Source: Boletus sp. NGJ (lineage: Eukaryota > Basidiomycota > Agaricomycetes > Boletales > Boletaceae). From it: 64,000 bases of DNA. Location of the stretch: assembly GCA_019096195.1 (NCBI GenBank), contig JAGTXK010000051.1, positions 62,001 to 126,000 of the forward strand, given 5' to 3'. Of this stretch, positions 1 to 10,033 are shown one piece after another (the first letter of the stretch is position 1; each line of letters opens with the position of its first letter). Position numbers and translations under genes: made by a program. The notes under the pieces are model-generated. The model worked only from the letters and a program-made list of their open reading frames with translations, searched no databases and was not told the DNA's origin.

Positions 1-5
1 GTTAT

Positions 6-192
6 ATGACACTGGAAATGCTGGGTAAGCTAGCTTGTCTTGCTGCCATACATAGTGGTGACAGGCAGAGTGCAAAAAGCTGCATGCAGAGATAGTGGGG
101 ATGAGTCTCTGCATATTGCATATTGAACACTGCCTGTCCCAACTACCTATGGCAATGAGACAAGTTAGCCTACCCAGCATTGCCAGTGTCAT
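6..192. repeat. Foldback MITE-like palindrome
   Basis: The whole segment is one long imperfect palindrome. It starts ATGACACTGGAAATGCTGGG and ends with the reverse complement of nearly the same sequence. The inner parts also pair, for example GACAGGCAG near 60 with CTGCCTGTC near 135, so about 90 bp can fold on about 90 bp. There is no coding capacity. This is the structure of a miniature inverted-repeat element. The target duplication is unclear because the window begins only five bases upstream. Confidence 0.75.
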
Positions 193-880
193 TTATCCAA
201 GTTGGCAACTCAATGCCTGGAGAGACTACTGCTAGAGCTCATACTCCCGGCCCCATTGACATAGCCAAGGCCATCAGAGCATAATACAGTGCAGTATATT
301 CCAAATGGGGCTCAGCCAAGGTTACAGAATCACAGTAATGCTGCAGATGAAGTCGAAGATCCGACATCCATAGACTCGGCTCTAACTAGCCAAGATGACA
401 CACTAAAGTGTCCGAAAAACCACATGGATGAACATATGTGTTACTGATTTGTGTTATGGCTTGCAGTGCGAAGTATGCTGTATCTGTGTTTTTGATACTA
501 CTATACTGGCTTCCATCCCTCTAAGAATGCCAAAGAATGCCTTCAAACAAAAGATTAATCCCACAAGAGTTACTCATGCTAAATGGGTGACAAAAAATAC
601 CACAAGGGGACCCAAGATGACTCTGGTCAGATTGAATGCCACCAAGAATGCTGCTTCGACAACTCCATCACAATCAACCCAGTCCACTCCCAAGCAAGGC
701 TGGGCCATCTGGCTCTCAGTTCACCTTCAGTACCATCTTGTATGTTCTATGGCACATTTAAATGCATTGTTCTGATGGTATCTGGTCAAGAGAAGATGCA
801 GCCGATTCAGAATTAGATGAGATATGCCCAATCCGACTTCCCCCGAAAAACATACCCATCCCTGATTTTGGTAAACACAC
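193..880. other. No clear gene; possible 5' part of the KDZ element
   Basis: A 115-codon reading frame lies at 428-775 (+) but shows no domain I recognise. Its basic, Ser/Thr-rich stretch resembles the unordered N-termini seen before the cysteine cluster in KDZ transposases, so it may be a decayed first exon of the gene that follows. I see no tRNA, repeat or second transposon here. Confidence 0.3.
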
Positions 881-3860
881 CGATCAATATGGTTTTATAG
901 ACCTCAACTGATTATCTCCAGGAAATGGGTCACTCACAAGGAAGAGTTCCTGCAAGCTTTGTTGGACATGGAAGCGCCATCTCAATCCCGAGAATGTGGT
1001 ACATGCCATCGAGATGGCATCTATCGGTGTTCTGACTGTTTCGGTCAGCCCCTGTTTTGCACCGGGTGCTGTCAGGATCGGCATCAGAGGCATCCTTTTC
1101 ACCGCATCCAGCAATGGACTGGTGCATTCTTTGAAGATTCATCTCTTATCTTGGTGCGCTGTGTGAATCATCCCCCAGTTTAACAAAGTTTGAACCATAC
1201 TGCTGCAGACCGGCTTTGAGCTCTATCTCGGACATGACGGGGGCCCTTGTCCCAGCGGTGGCAATGAACGTCAAAATGCTTCCGAAGGCCCGGTACCTTT
1301 GGATGATGACGCATGGGAAGACATTGATCAAGAAGACGTTCCACCACACCTTTGTCCACCGAGCAGATCAGATTATCTGACTGTGGTAGACGTGACTGGT
1401 ATCCATTTCATGACCGTCAACTATTGCACATGCGCTGAATCCGATGTAGAATATCTTCAACTGTTGCGCTGCAAGCTTTACCCGGCAATGTTACAAATGC
1501 CAAGGACCGCATTTACCTTTACCTTGCTAGATGACTTTATCTGAGATAATTTGGAGTGTGGAACATCCGGAATGAACTATTATAGCAAGCTCTGAAGGAT
1601 AACCCCCAACGTCTTTCCGCATGTTGTTCCTGGTACGTTTCCGACCCAGTCTGCACCAAATCATCCACTCAGGCAGGTCCAGAACCGTTACCGAGAGTTA
1701 CTTCGGGTCGCCGGACAGTGGAGGCTACTAAGCTGCTAAAGTGGAATGGCTTTGGCCACCATTCCTGGGGGCCCACAAAGGGGGATCTTGCCCTTTTTTG
1801 CCCTGCCTGTCTGCAACCCGGGATCAATGTGCATGTGTCGGTAAATGAGCTTTCCGATGTTAGTGACGATTTTCGTTGACTGATGCACTGTTTGACTAAC
1901 ATGCCAACAGCTGGAAGTATCGCCGATACTGTTATCATGGATGGAAACTTCAAGGCCAAGCATATGCAGGAAGAGGCGGCCTGATGACCAAATCTGGCTC
2001 ATGGATGGCCTTGGCTATATGGTGACTCGGCCGGAGTATCACGAGTATCTGAAGGAGACACACCACTCCTCTGGAGGTAATAGTGCTGTCCAGGAATGCC
2101 ACATATCTGATGACTGACCGAAGACCAGCAGTCCAGTTGCAACAATCACCGAGCTGTGAACCAAGCGAATGCCAGCCGAGGCAAGTTGGATGCAACCGGG
2201 ATCAGAGGTTCCGCATGTGTGCGGCATGGATGCTTTGTGCCACACTCGGTAGTCGACTTTCAGAAGGGGGAGAGGTAAGCTGATATCCAGGGAAGGGTAT
2301 GCCTGTCACTCAGATCCACACAGACAGGTGAACATGGACTGCTCATTCATCCATGCCCTCACCCACAACATGGACAATGTGTCAAGGATCATAAGTTTCT
2401 ATGACATCAACTGCTCCTACATGAAGAAGCTCCGAGCTCATCTAAGCAAGAACAAGTTCATCTGGCTGCCATCAAATGTGGACATCGTGCCAGGCATTGG
2501 GATGTGGCATGTGCACGGACATCAATACTCATGTTTCGCTCGGTATGCCCCCTTGTTCATTCCTGGGGCAGGATGGGTCGATGGTGAGATCATCGAGACG
2601 TTGTGGTCTAATCTAAACATTGTGTCTGGGTCTACATGAGGAATGTCCTCCCCCCATCGGCAAGAGCTTCTTCGACTTCCAAATGAATGATTCCAATTTC
2701 ATTAACAATAATCCATTGAATGTGTAAGTCCTCACATTGTGTATTTACTGATGGATCCCTCCATACTCATTGATGCCAGCTCGGAAGTTTGGCAAGGAAG
2801 CTAAAGGGCGCTCAGAAATTCCTCAGCGTCGGCCCGGGAGACATTTCATGACCTCAATGCTGGGGTTCCTGACATTCAAAGGGAACAGTGGCTGAGCCAG
2901 GAGAAAAAGGCCATGGAGAGACGACTCGGTGATCCATCAGCAATGGATATATTTGAGGTACAGTTAGACAAAGGTATGTCAGAAAATGAGGGGCGCCCCC
3001 AGGGGTCTGTTACTTATGCCTCCACAAGTATAGCACCCACCATACAGGCCATAGAGATGGAAATGCTTGCAGCCGTCACTCAGACGCCTGATGCATGCAC
3101 CGTGGAGTGGCAACATGGCTGTCTAAGGGACTGAAACTCGAGGAGGCTCAGATATCACTCCGAAGAGATATGAAACGGAGGGGATTGAGGGCCACTGAGC
3201 TCCAGCTGTTGGCCCTTGCTCGCCGAGCCGATCGGCTAGCTGCCACTGAAATATCGACACTTTTTGTGCCGAAGCTGTCCACATTCCTTCGCTATGAGGA
3301 TGACAATGAGGTGCTATCTGATATATCGGATGGGGAGAGTAATGTCAGAGACGAAGACACGGTTGACGACCTCGGAGCTAAACGACCCGATGAGGCAAAG
3401 CCGCCATTGCCATCTAACTTGGGTCATGAGAGGTGCATGGCCCTGGGTGCTCACCACCTTATTCAACAGGAGCTCGAGCTTCGTGCCGGCCAAGCGAATG
3501 ATGCCTTACATGAGATCCGGCTCGCGTTGGCAGACAAGGCGGTATTGTTTCGCACCAACATTCAGCATGCTGCCAGTCATGCAAAGACCACCTGAGCCTG
3601 GGGGAAGGTCAATGCCATGGAAGTGGTTGTCAGTTGGCATGTTGCCATATATTGGAGATGTAGATCTGCCATGGTGCATCTTTCAGCAGATGATGGCATG
3701 ATGGCTAGATATCAGGTATTGAAGGACGAAGATCTTAATGTTAGCACTGTAGTGACTGAGCCCAACTCCTGCAACCATTGTACAAACAAGCTGGCCTGGT
3801 TCTGGTCAATGGATATACCAGGAGACACCAAGATGAACAATTGAATGTCTGAATGTAAGT
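880..3860 (+). pseudogene. KDZ transposase gene with CxC2 cysteine cluster, decayed
   Basis: This is a remnant of a Kyakuja-Dileera-Zisupton transposase. The CxC2 cysteine-cluster domain is visible at 959-1180: CGTCHRDG, CSDC, CTGC, then HPFHRIQQW, and LGHDGG follows. The next block (about 1370-1545) reads VDVTGIHFMTVNYC, the usual region after the cluster. The catalytic part follows with DGNFKAKHM near 1940 and RHGCFVPHSVVDFQKGER near 2215-2275. At 2328-2639 come the histidine- and glycine-rich block GHQYSC and GWVDGEIIETLWSNLN. A charged C-terminal region runs at 3095-3595, and LAWFWSMDIPGD near 3795 is close to the family C-terminus. Frames shift several times and in-frame stops interrupt conserved blocks, so the gene is dead. 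Homology stops near 3855, at the junction with the retroelement fossil, and the last few dozen residues are missing. Confidence 0.85.
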
Positions 3861-3897
3861 TCCACATTTGAGTGAAAATATCCTGCCGAAATGATGG

Positions 3898-4806
3898 TGT
3901 TATGCTGGGTTACAATGTGACACATTCCTGTATAATCAAGCCTGTTTGATTATAGGACTAGCAGGACTTGAGGGGAAAATACCTCCAGAGGCCCAATGAT
4001 TCCTCTGACTGGGGACCGCTGCTAGCTTTACGTAGAGTGTCCTGGTTGCCTCTACGACCAATGGCAAAGTCTTGGATTTACCTACAGTGGCACAATCCTC
4101 TGAGAAGAAAGGGCAGACCGGATGTGGATGCCAGAAATTAGATCTCTGGGCTTACACGGCCTAGTGCTGGTGGTGGAGTCCCAGGCTTGCACAGACCAGT
4201 CTCTGTTGGTCATTGGAGTTGCTGAAGCCTTAGAAGCGGGTTCAGATAGCAACGAGGCCACACAAGTGCGCAGTGACAAGGAAGATTATCACTAGCACAA
4301 GGGCAATCACCTCCAGAGCGGGAGCGAGGCTTCTGAGGTGAAGTGGAACTGGTAGCTGGGGAAGGCTGGTAGATTACACGGGAAGGAGTGTAGATCTAGG
4401 TTAGAGTTACATGAAGGGCCAGCATCCCTTTATATAGGCCATGCCCATCTAGGGCAGGCTTTGTATCGTATATGGTAATCGTAAGTTGCAGAGTAAAGAT
4501 TACCATAAAGGATCTAGGCATCAGTCAAATGGAGATTTGGAATACTAGGCTGTGCGTGAGAGAACATAGCCGAGAAGGCAATGTCTATGATCGAATCAGA
4601 AAGAGATGAAAGGCATGTATCAATGAAATAGAAAGGCTATGTCCAAACCAAACGGGTAACTTCCTAGAAAGGGAGTTCCTGATGGGGCAATGCCTGAGTT
4701 GGTGTTGCAGGGGAATCCCTGGTCTGAGTCAAAGAACAAATCGTCCCATAGTCCTACGGGGGGTGAAGGGAGAGGAAAAGATGTACCTCCTTTCGTAACC
4801 ATAACA
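3898..4806. mobile_element. Solo LTR of the Gypsy-1 family (diverged)
   Basis: The segment begins TGTTATGCTGGGTTAC and ends CGTAACCATAACA. It matches the LTRs of Gypsy-1 along its length (CTAGCTTTACGTAGAG, GTAGATCTAGGTTAGAGT, GGGAATCCCTGGTC). It is flanked by a perfect 5-bp duplication, GATGG at 3893-3897 and 4807-4811. There is no internal retrotransposon sequence, so it is a solo LTR left by LTR-LTR recombination. It is shorter (909 bp) and more diverged than the other three copies in the window, and is probably the oldest of the four. Confidence 0.9.
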
Positions 4807-4811
4807 GATGG

Positions 4812-5445
4812 CATCACCTGCATCTACATTAATCACTGTGCCTGCTTCGGTTGCACTAGCTCTAGCAGTCTATTTGGCCACCCTGGGAATGCCATTGTCA
4901 CCATCTTTCTTTCAAAAGGAGTCAATGCTGTGCTGTGCTGGGCAGACGACTTTGTTTTCTTCCATTTCCCTTTGGTCTGCAGGTTTTTTCTCTTACTCCT
5001 ACTATTCCCTCCTGTTTTTTCTAACGGCTTTCTTCCTCAGCCCCCATCCCTCCTGGGTGCCCCAACATTCCCTTATGATGAATCTCTCGTCTTCGCCATC
5101 GCAGAAGAGCTTGGTTGGCCTTGGTCTCTGAGCAAACATATCCCTTTTGCATCCGTGTTTCCCTATCTGGGCTTTGAGTGGGACCTCATCAAAAGAACAG
5201 TCTCGATCCCATTGAAAAAATGCTCCAAATACCTTACTTGCCTTAAACCTTGGCAATCTGGTGCCTCAGTCTCTCTGAAGGACTGTCAAGGGGTCATTGA
5301 CTACCTTCAATACTGCACACTGGCCCTCCCAGATGGCCGCTCTCACTTATCCTCACTTTACTGCCTCAGCTCATCCTTCAAAGACCCCTCAAATCCCTTT
5401 GTAAAACACCAGATTCCTTCAGAATGTCTCTCAGACATTGCTTGG
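4812..5445 (+). mobile_element. Fossil reverse transcriptase fragment, DIRS-like (tentative)
   Basis: Conceptual translation shows a reverse transcriptase palm of the type common in Agaricomycete genomes. Recognisable blocks are CACFGCTSSSSLFG, then VLCWADDFVFF (the DD of the active site), FAIAEELGWPW, YLGFEWDL and DCQGVIDYLQYC. The family normally continues into an RNase H domain and often a tyrosine recombinase. Assignment to DIRS-like elements rests on this RT type and is not certain. The fragment is bounded on the left by the solo LTR and on the right by Plavaka-1. It is an old, broken copy and only domain pieces remain. Confidence 0.7.
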
Positions 5446-6847
5446 TGCATCACAATAGATAGTAATATTATCTATTATCATGTCCTGTATACTGGTTTGG
5501 AATACCAGAATCCAGTCCTCTCTATCTGGGAATTTCAATAAATGCCTTTCCAAATCAGAAACAGATTTTTCACACAAGCACTGTCTTTCTGACATTTCCT
5601 GATAATCTACTCTCTTTCTGATATCTTCTGAATAATGGGTTATATTTCATGCTTGCTAGAGAACCATAGACATGACAAACTATACATCTTTCTTCTAATA
5701 CAACAATCTATTTTGTGGATTAAAGAACATGGATGACAAGACAGTGTAGAACAATCAAAAGAACCTTGCAGAAATGCCAGAGCTATGAATCCGAAATCAT
5801 CCATTGTTGCAGAAGTGCCAGTGATGAAATTGGGAGTGGAGACGACTCGGAGCATGCAGACTTGCATACAAAAAGATTGAGCAACATGTGACACTGAGAC
5901 CTTCAACTCCAGCATTGAACCAAGTGGATAATACAATTATAAATGTACTCACTTATGCATTAGTCCCAGCCTTCTTCCAGCTGCTCCTGCACTTTGGAGG
6001 GACCCCCATCAGAGCCTTGACCAGTAACCCTCTGCTTTCCCTTTGATGCCAATTTCTTCTTACTCTTACTTGGCTTTTCGGAGACTTGCTCAGGCTCGAT
6101 CTCTGACAGGTCACTGATAGCGGATTCAAGCAAGGTGGTAGAAGACGGGGATTGCTTCAGAAATGGTTTAGAAGATGGTTCATGTACTCCCCAAGGCATG
6201 ATAGTAGAGGCTGGTGAAGTTGGGGGAGGTGTATGATCCATGATCTGGGGCTTGGCGGGCGGTGGATTGTCGATGTTGGCAGCACATGTGGCTGCTCGCA
6301 CTCGCATGCGATTAAGAAATCCACCTGATTTTGATGTTGGCGCTGACTCACCGTCCATAGCCATAAAATCACCCAACCAACCATCTTCATTCCTGAAGAA
6401 AAGCCTGTATAAAAGCAGTTAGTGCCGTTGTCATATCCATATAGAGACATACATGTTGTAATGTTTCAATAATGCTTCCTTCCACTTGACGTCTTCACAT
6501 TCGTTGATCACGTCCTGAATGATGTAATAAAATTTGCGATAATTGAAGCAACTGTCCTTCTCCGACCAGTAGGACTGTGAAGAGATTCCAAAGTGAGCCT
6601 GTAATTGAATTTCAGTTATATTTACTATGAAAGCCATCTTTATACTAGCACTTACCAACACCGCAGCATATGTGATATGCACTGCTTCAACCTTATCCAT
6701 GTAGTGGAGAACCACATTGCATGAACACACCACACGCGAGTCCCCACCATGTGCTGTGGAGGGACCTGTGAAAACGTGCCTAGCAACCTGATAAAGCAAG
6801 AGTTAGCTAGGATCATGAGAGATAAAAGGACGTACTCTTTCGAGGTA

Positions 6848-8088
6848 CAGTGGCTCAAAAAAGTGTCCCAATGTTTGACTATTTTGCAAAGACTTGACAT
6901 TTGCAAAAGAATCAAAAGGCATTAGCCCTAACCCTTGCTGGGCCATTGATAGCCCTAATCCTTGCCCTGAAGATGAGCCCTTAGTCATGTGAGTTGGTTG
7001 TCATGGTACTGAGTTATAGTCATATTAAAAGGATATGTCATTGGGACACTTATTTGACCCTGATATTATCAACTATCATTTAGTAAATAACATAAGGTTC
7101 TGATGGATGCTGTGCTTCAACCCTGTCTGATTATGTCACTTACATAACTCCAAATGGTATAAAGAGCAGAGATACCATTCAGCCAACCCTACTTCATTAT
7201 TAAATCCACTCCCTCCTCTGCTAGAGCCAATATTCTTTTTCTCTCTGAATCTGGCCTTTCTACTAGGCAAATATCATTCCAAACTGGTCTGGGGAAGTCT
7301 ACTGTGGCCAGGGTTATCAAGGAGATCCACCCAGGCAAGGAAAACATCAAAATAGAATGTCCTTCTAAACTTTCTCCTACTGATAAAGGAGAATTGTCTC
7401 TAGTATTACCTCTGGCAAAGTTGAAAATGCTGTCCAGGCTACCCATCTCATCAATTCTGCTCTCTCTTCTCCTGTCTCTGCTCAAACTGTTAGGAATGTT
7501 CTCAAGTCTGCATCTCTCAAGGCTGTAGTCAAGAAAAAGAAGCTACTCTTGTCTGTGAAGCATAGGCAACATAGGCTAGCCTTTGCTCTCAAGCACCAAC
7601 ATTGGACTGTGGAGGACTGGACTAGGGTTATATGGTCAGATGAAACCAAGATCAACAGGATTGGGTCAGATGGAAGGAAGTATGTATGGAAATTGGCAGG
7701 AAAGTCTTTGCAAGACAAGGAAGTTCAGAGAATAGTAAAGTTTGGAGGAGGTTCCTTGATGGTTTGGGGATGCATGAGTTGGTCAAGGATTGATAGAGAG
7801 TATGCCTAGAAGACTAGAGGCAGTGATAAAAGCAAAGGGAGGGCATACAAAGTACTAAATTGAAGAATAGAAATGTTGCTCAAAAAAGTGTCCCAATGAC
7901 ATGTCACTTTAATATGGCTATATCTCAGTGCCATGACAACCACATTATATGACTAAGGGCTCATCTTCAGGGCAAGGATTAGGGCTATCAATGGCCCAGC
8001 AAGGGTTAGGGCTAATACCTTTTGGTTCGTTTGCAAATGTCAAGTCTTTGCAAAATAGCCAAACATTGGGACACTTTTTGAGCCACTG
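6848..8088. mobile_element. Tc1-A, Tc1/mariner deletion derivative
   Basis: The element begins CAGTGGCTCAAAAAAGTGTC and ends with the inverted copy, GAGCCACTG. TA dinucleotides flank it at 6846-6847 and 8089-8090. The terminal inverted repeats are unusually long: 6848 to about 7062 pairs with about 7872 to 8088 at high identity. The interior carries a plus-strand transposase remnant. It is inserted in the DUF6698 gene of Plavaka-1. Loss of the transposase core means it could only have moved with help from a full-length relative. Confidence 0.92.
7200..7858 (+). pseudogene. Tc1/mariner transposase remnant with internal deletion
   Basis: The N-terminal helix-turn-helix reads SESGLSTRQISFQTGLGKST (about 7230-7300), followed by CPSKLSPTDK. 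Frame changes separate it from the DDE core at 7549-7809, which contains VIWSDETKINRIGSDG (first catalytic Asp) and FGGGSLMVWGCMSW. The frame then jumps straight to MPRRLEAVIKAKGGHTKY and a stop at 7856-7858, which is the usual C-terminus of this family. The 120 or so residues that normally hold the second Asp and the Glu are absent, as comparison with the transposase at 32567 shows. The product would be catalytically dead. Confidence 0.9.
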
Positions 8089-9249
8089 TAGAGTCCATGG
8101 AAGAGTCCCGAGTAGATGTCTTCCTCGTTGTACCTTGTTCCATTATCCTCCCACAGGAATGCCGGCAACTCTGTAGCTGACATGTCAATCTTTCCACTCT
8201 CAAGTTTTTTGCAGGGTTCTGTTTATTGAGCTGTAGTGAGCATTGTGTAGTGGCAATAAGTGAAATAAAATATACTCTTCGGCATTCTCATTGAATGCCC
8301 TCACAGACTCGACAGGGCAGAGATACCCAGCAAGCTGCACATGATTGAGTCCAAGTTCTGGTTTTGAGGTGGTAGAGTTGATGGCCGGCTTCATAGTGTC
8401 AATTTTTGGGTTAGGATGTATATATGTTGATAGTTTCTCATGTAAACGAGCAGAATCGCTGCTCCTCGTCTCACTTATAGCCTCACTGATCTGAAAACAC
8501 CTCAGTGGGTCCTCAAGACCACAATATATGTGCATACATGTACCTTTTTAAGCATCCTCTTGACCATTGATGCACGTGATGGGTTCTTAATGAGTATTTT
8601 GATACCCAGGATCTCATGGATGGGAGTGTAGTAAACCTTTTTGTAATGCGCAAGTACTTGTGAAGTACTGGTACCCTGGTTACATGATGAGCATGTAAAA
8701 TGAATTGAAAACCTACATGTGTTTCAGAGCTTTCTTTCTTGCTTGGCACAGGTTTTCATCTTCAGAATTGTCCTCCCTTTGGTCTTCTTGCTTGGAGAGG
8801 ATCACCACATGGACTGCTTTGTTGACGTCGCAGAACATATCACAACAGTGGGTGATAGTGCATCCAGCACCCTTTATATCTTTAAGAGGGATTCCATCTT
8901 CAACATCCAACTCAGGGTCACTCTCTGATTCAGTTAATGAATCAGAGTCCGACCCATCCTCGTTATCGACACAATGTCTAATGAAGTCAGCTGAGTATAG
9001 TCACCATTGGTAGTAATAAAACTTACTTCCTGTCGTGTTTTTTGCCTTTTTTTATTCCATTTGACCCTTTTTGTGAAGTCTTTCTGACACGTTTTGCTGG
9101 CCTGTTATTATCATGGGATGAAGGAGGAGAAAAGGCATGTTTAGAGATCGGCATGGTGGATGGTGATAAGGGCAAGAGTTTGGATCGTGTTGGGGAAGAT
9201 CTTTATTTATCAATCACGTATATCAGCATAAGGCCAGTATTCCAATAAG

Positions 9250-10020
9250 TCCCGGGCCATTATAGTATCCATCCATTGTCAACATCTCAGAATGAGTTAC
9301 CATAACGGTTCAAATCCATAAACATATGCCTTTTGAAACATTTGGATTCAAGTTGGACCTCATCTGAACTGTCCAGCTGTCAACAATGACTTCGCTTCCA
9401 CCATTCCTTGAAAACAAGATATCTCTCGAGCTTCCCCTCAAATATCCAGAAGTCTACCATGTTACATACACACCCAAGTTTCCTGGACCACTGGTAAGCA
9501 TTGTTATTTGTTTTTTTCCTACTATCTTATTTCTACTCCACTTTTAGACAATTGAAATTCGACCTATAGCGAGTCCATCTGAGTTACAGAACACAGTGGT
9601 ACAACAGCCTACTCTCCAATCACCAGGTATGTATAGTCTGAGTTCACTTATTTTTGCTCATCTTTTTTCAGATGTGCTATGTTTCTGCACTCTCAAGAAT
9701 GAAAAAACACTTGTATTCACTTGACCAGACGATTGTGAGCAGAGTGGGAGTTTCACAGAGCCCAAAAGCGAATCAGAGATATTGGCTGTTATCAGTGTGA
9801 TTGGGAAAGTACATCCACCAAACCTACCATTTCTTTATTACTGAACATCCTCTAGTGAAAATGAATTCCCACCTCTGGTGGCAATGTGAGATCCACCATG
9901 ACTTGGGTGAGTTTCTTCAGTGATGATCGAACCCATGCAACTCACTTACACCTTCTGGGAAGTATTTGTAGCTATTTTTTTACTATAGCGCGTGTATATA
10001 GCTGTCAACTGCCAATCCCC
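9250..10020 (+). other. Plavaka-1-specific segment with possible short exons
   Basis: This stretch between the two Plavaka-1 genes has no counterpart at the matching place in Plavaka-2. An ATG at 9390 opens MTSLPPFLENKISLELPL, which runs to a plausible GTAAGC donor near 9493. A second open piece starts after TTTTAG near 9547 and ends at a GTATGT donor near 9627. These could be 5' exons of the transposase or a separate small gene, or chance. Stops follow soon after. I recognise no domain. Confidence 0.3.
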
Positions 10021-10033
10021 TCTTAGTTGTATG

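Larger units (their letters stand above)
5960..9154 (-). pseudogene. DUF6698 protein gene of Plavaka-1, interrupted
   Basis: The gene starts at the ATG at 9152-9154. The first exon encodes MPISKHAFSPPSSHDNN followed by a basic, nuclear-localisation-like stretch (RPAKRVRKTSQK, then Lys/His rich). Further exons hold KDIKGAGCTITHCCDMF near 8850 and KPELGLNHVQLAGYLCP near 8330, a hallmark block of DUF6698. The C-terminal block FTGPSTAHGGDSR, ITYAAVLV, YWSEKDSCFNYRKFYYI runs from 6790 to 6480. The last exon (5960-6376) carries ISDLSEIEPEQ and then a basic tail. Several introns are implied by GT/AG junctions. A Tc1 element sits in the middle, between the LCP block and the FTGPS block, so the gene cannot be expressed whole. 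DUF6698 has no established biochemical role. Its place inside the transposon suggests an accessory factor. Confidence 0.75.

Noticed and set aside
4690-5541. A single 283-codon plus-strand frame
   Set aside because: It is a chance fusion of solo-LTR sequence (first 39 codons) with the retroelement RT fragment. The LTR boundary at 4806 lies inside it, so it is not one gene.
6803-8176. Mirror-image frames MTKGSSSGQGLGLSMAQQG at 6803-6988 (-) and 7949-8176 (+)
   Set aside because: They are the two inverted arms of Tc1-A read in the same sense, not coding genes.
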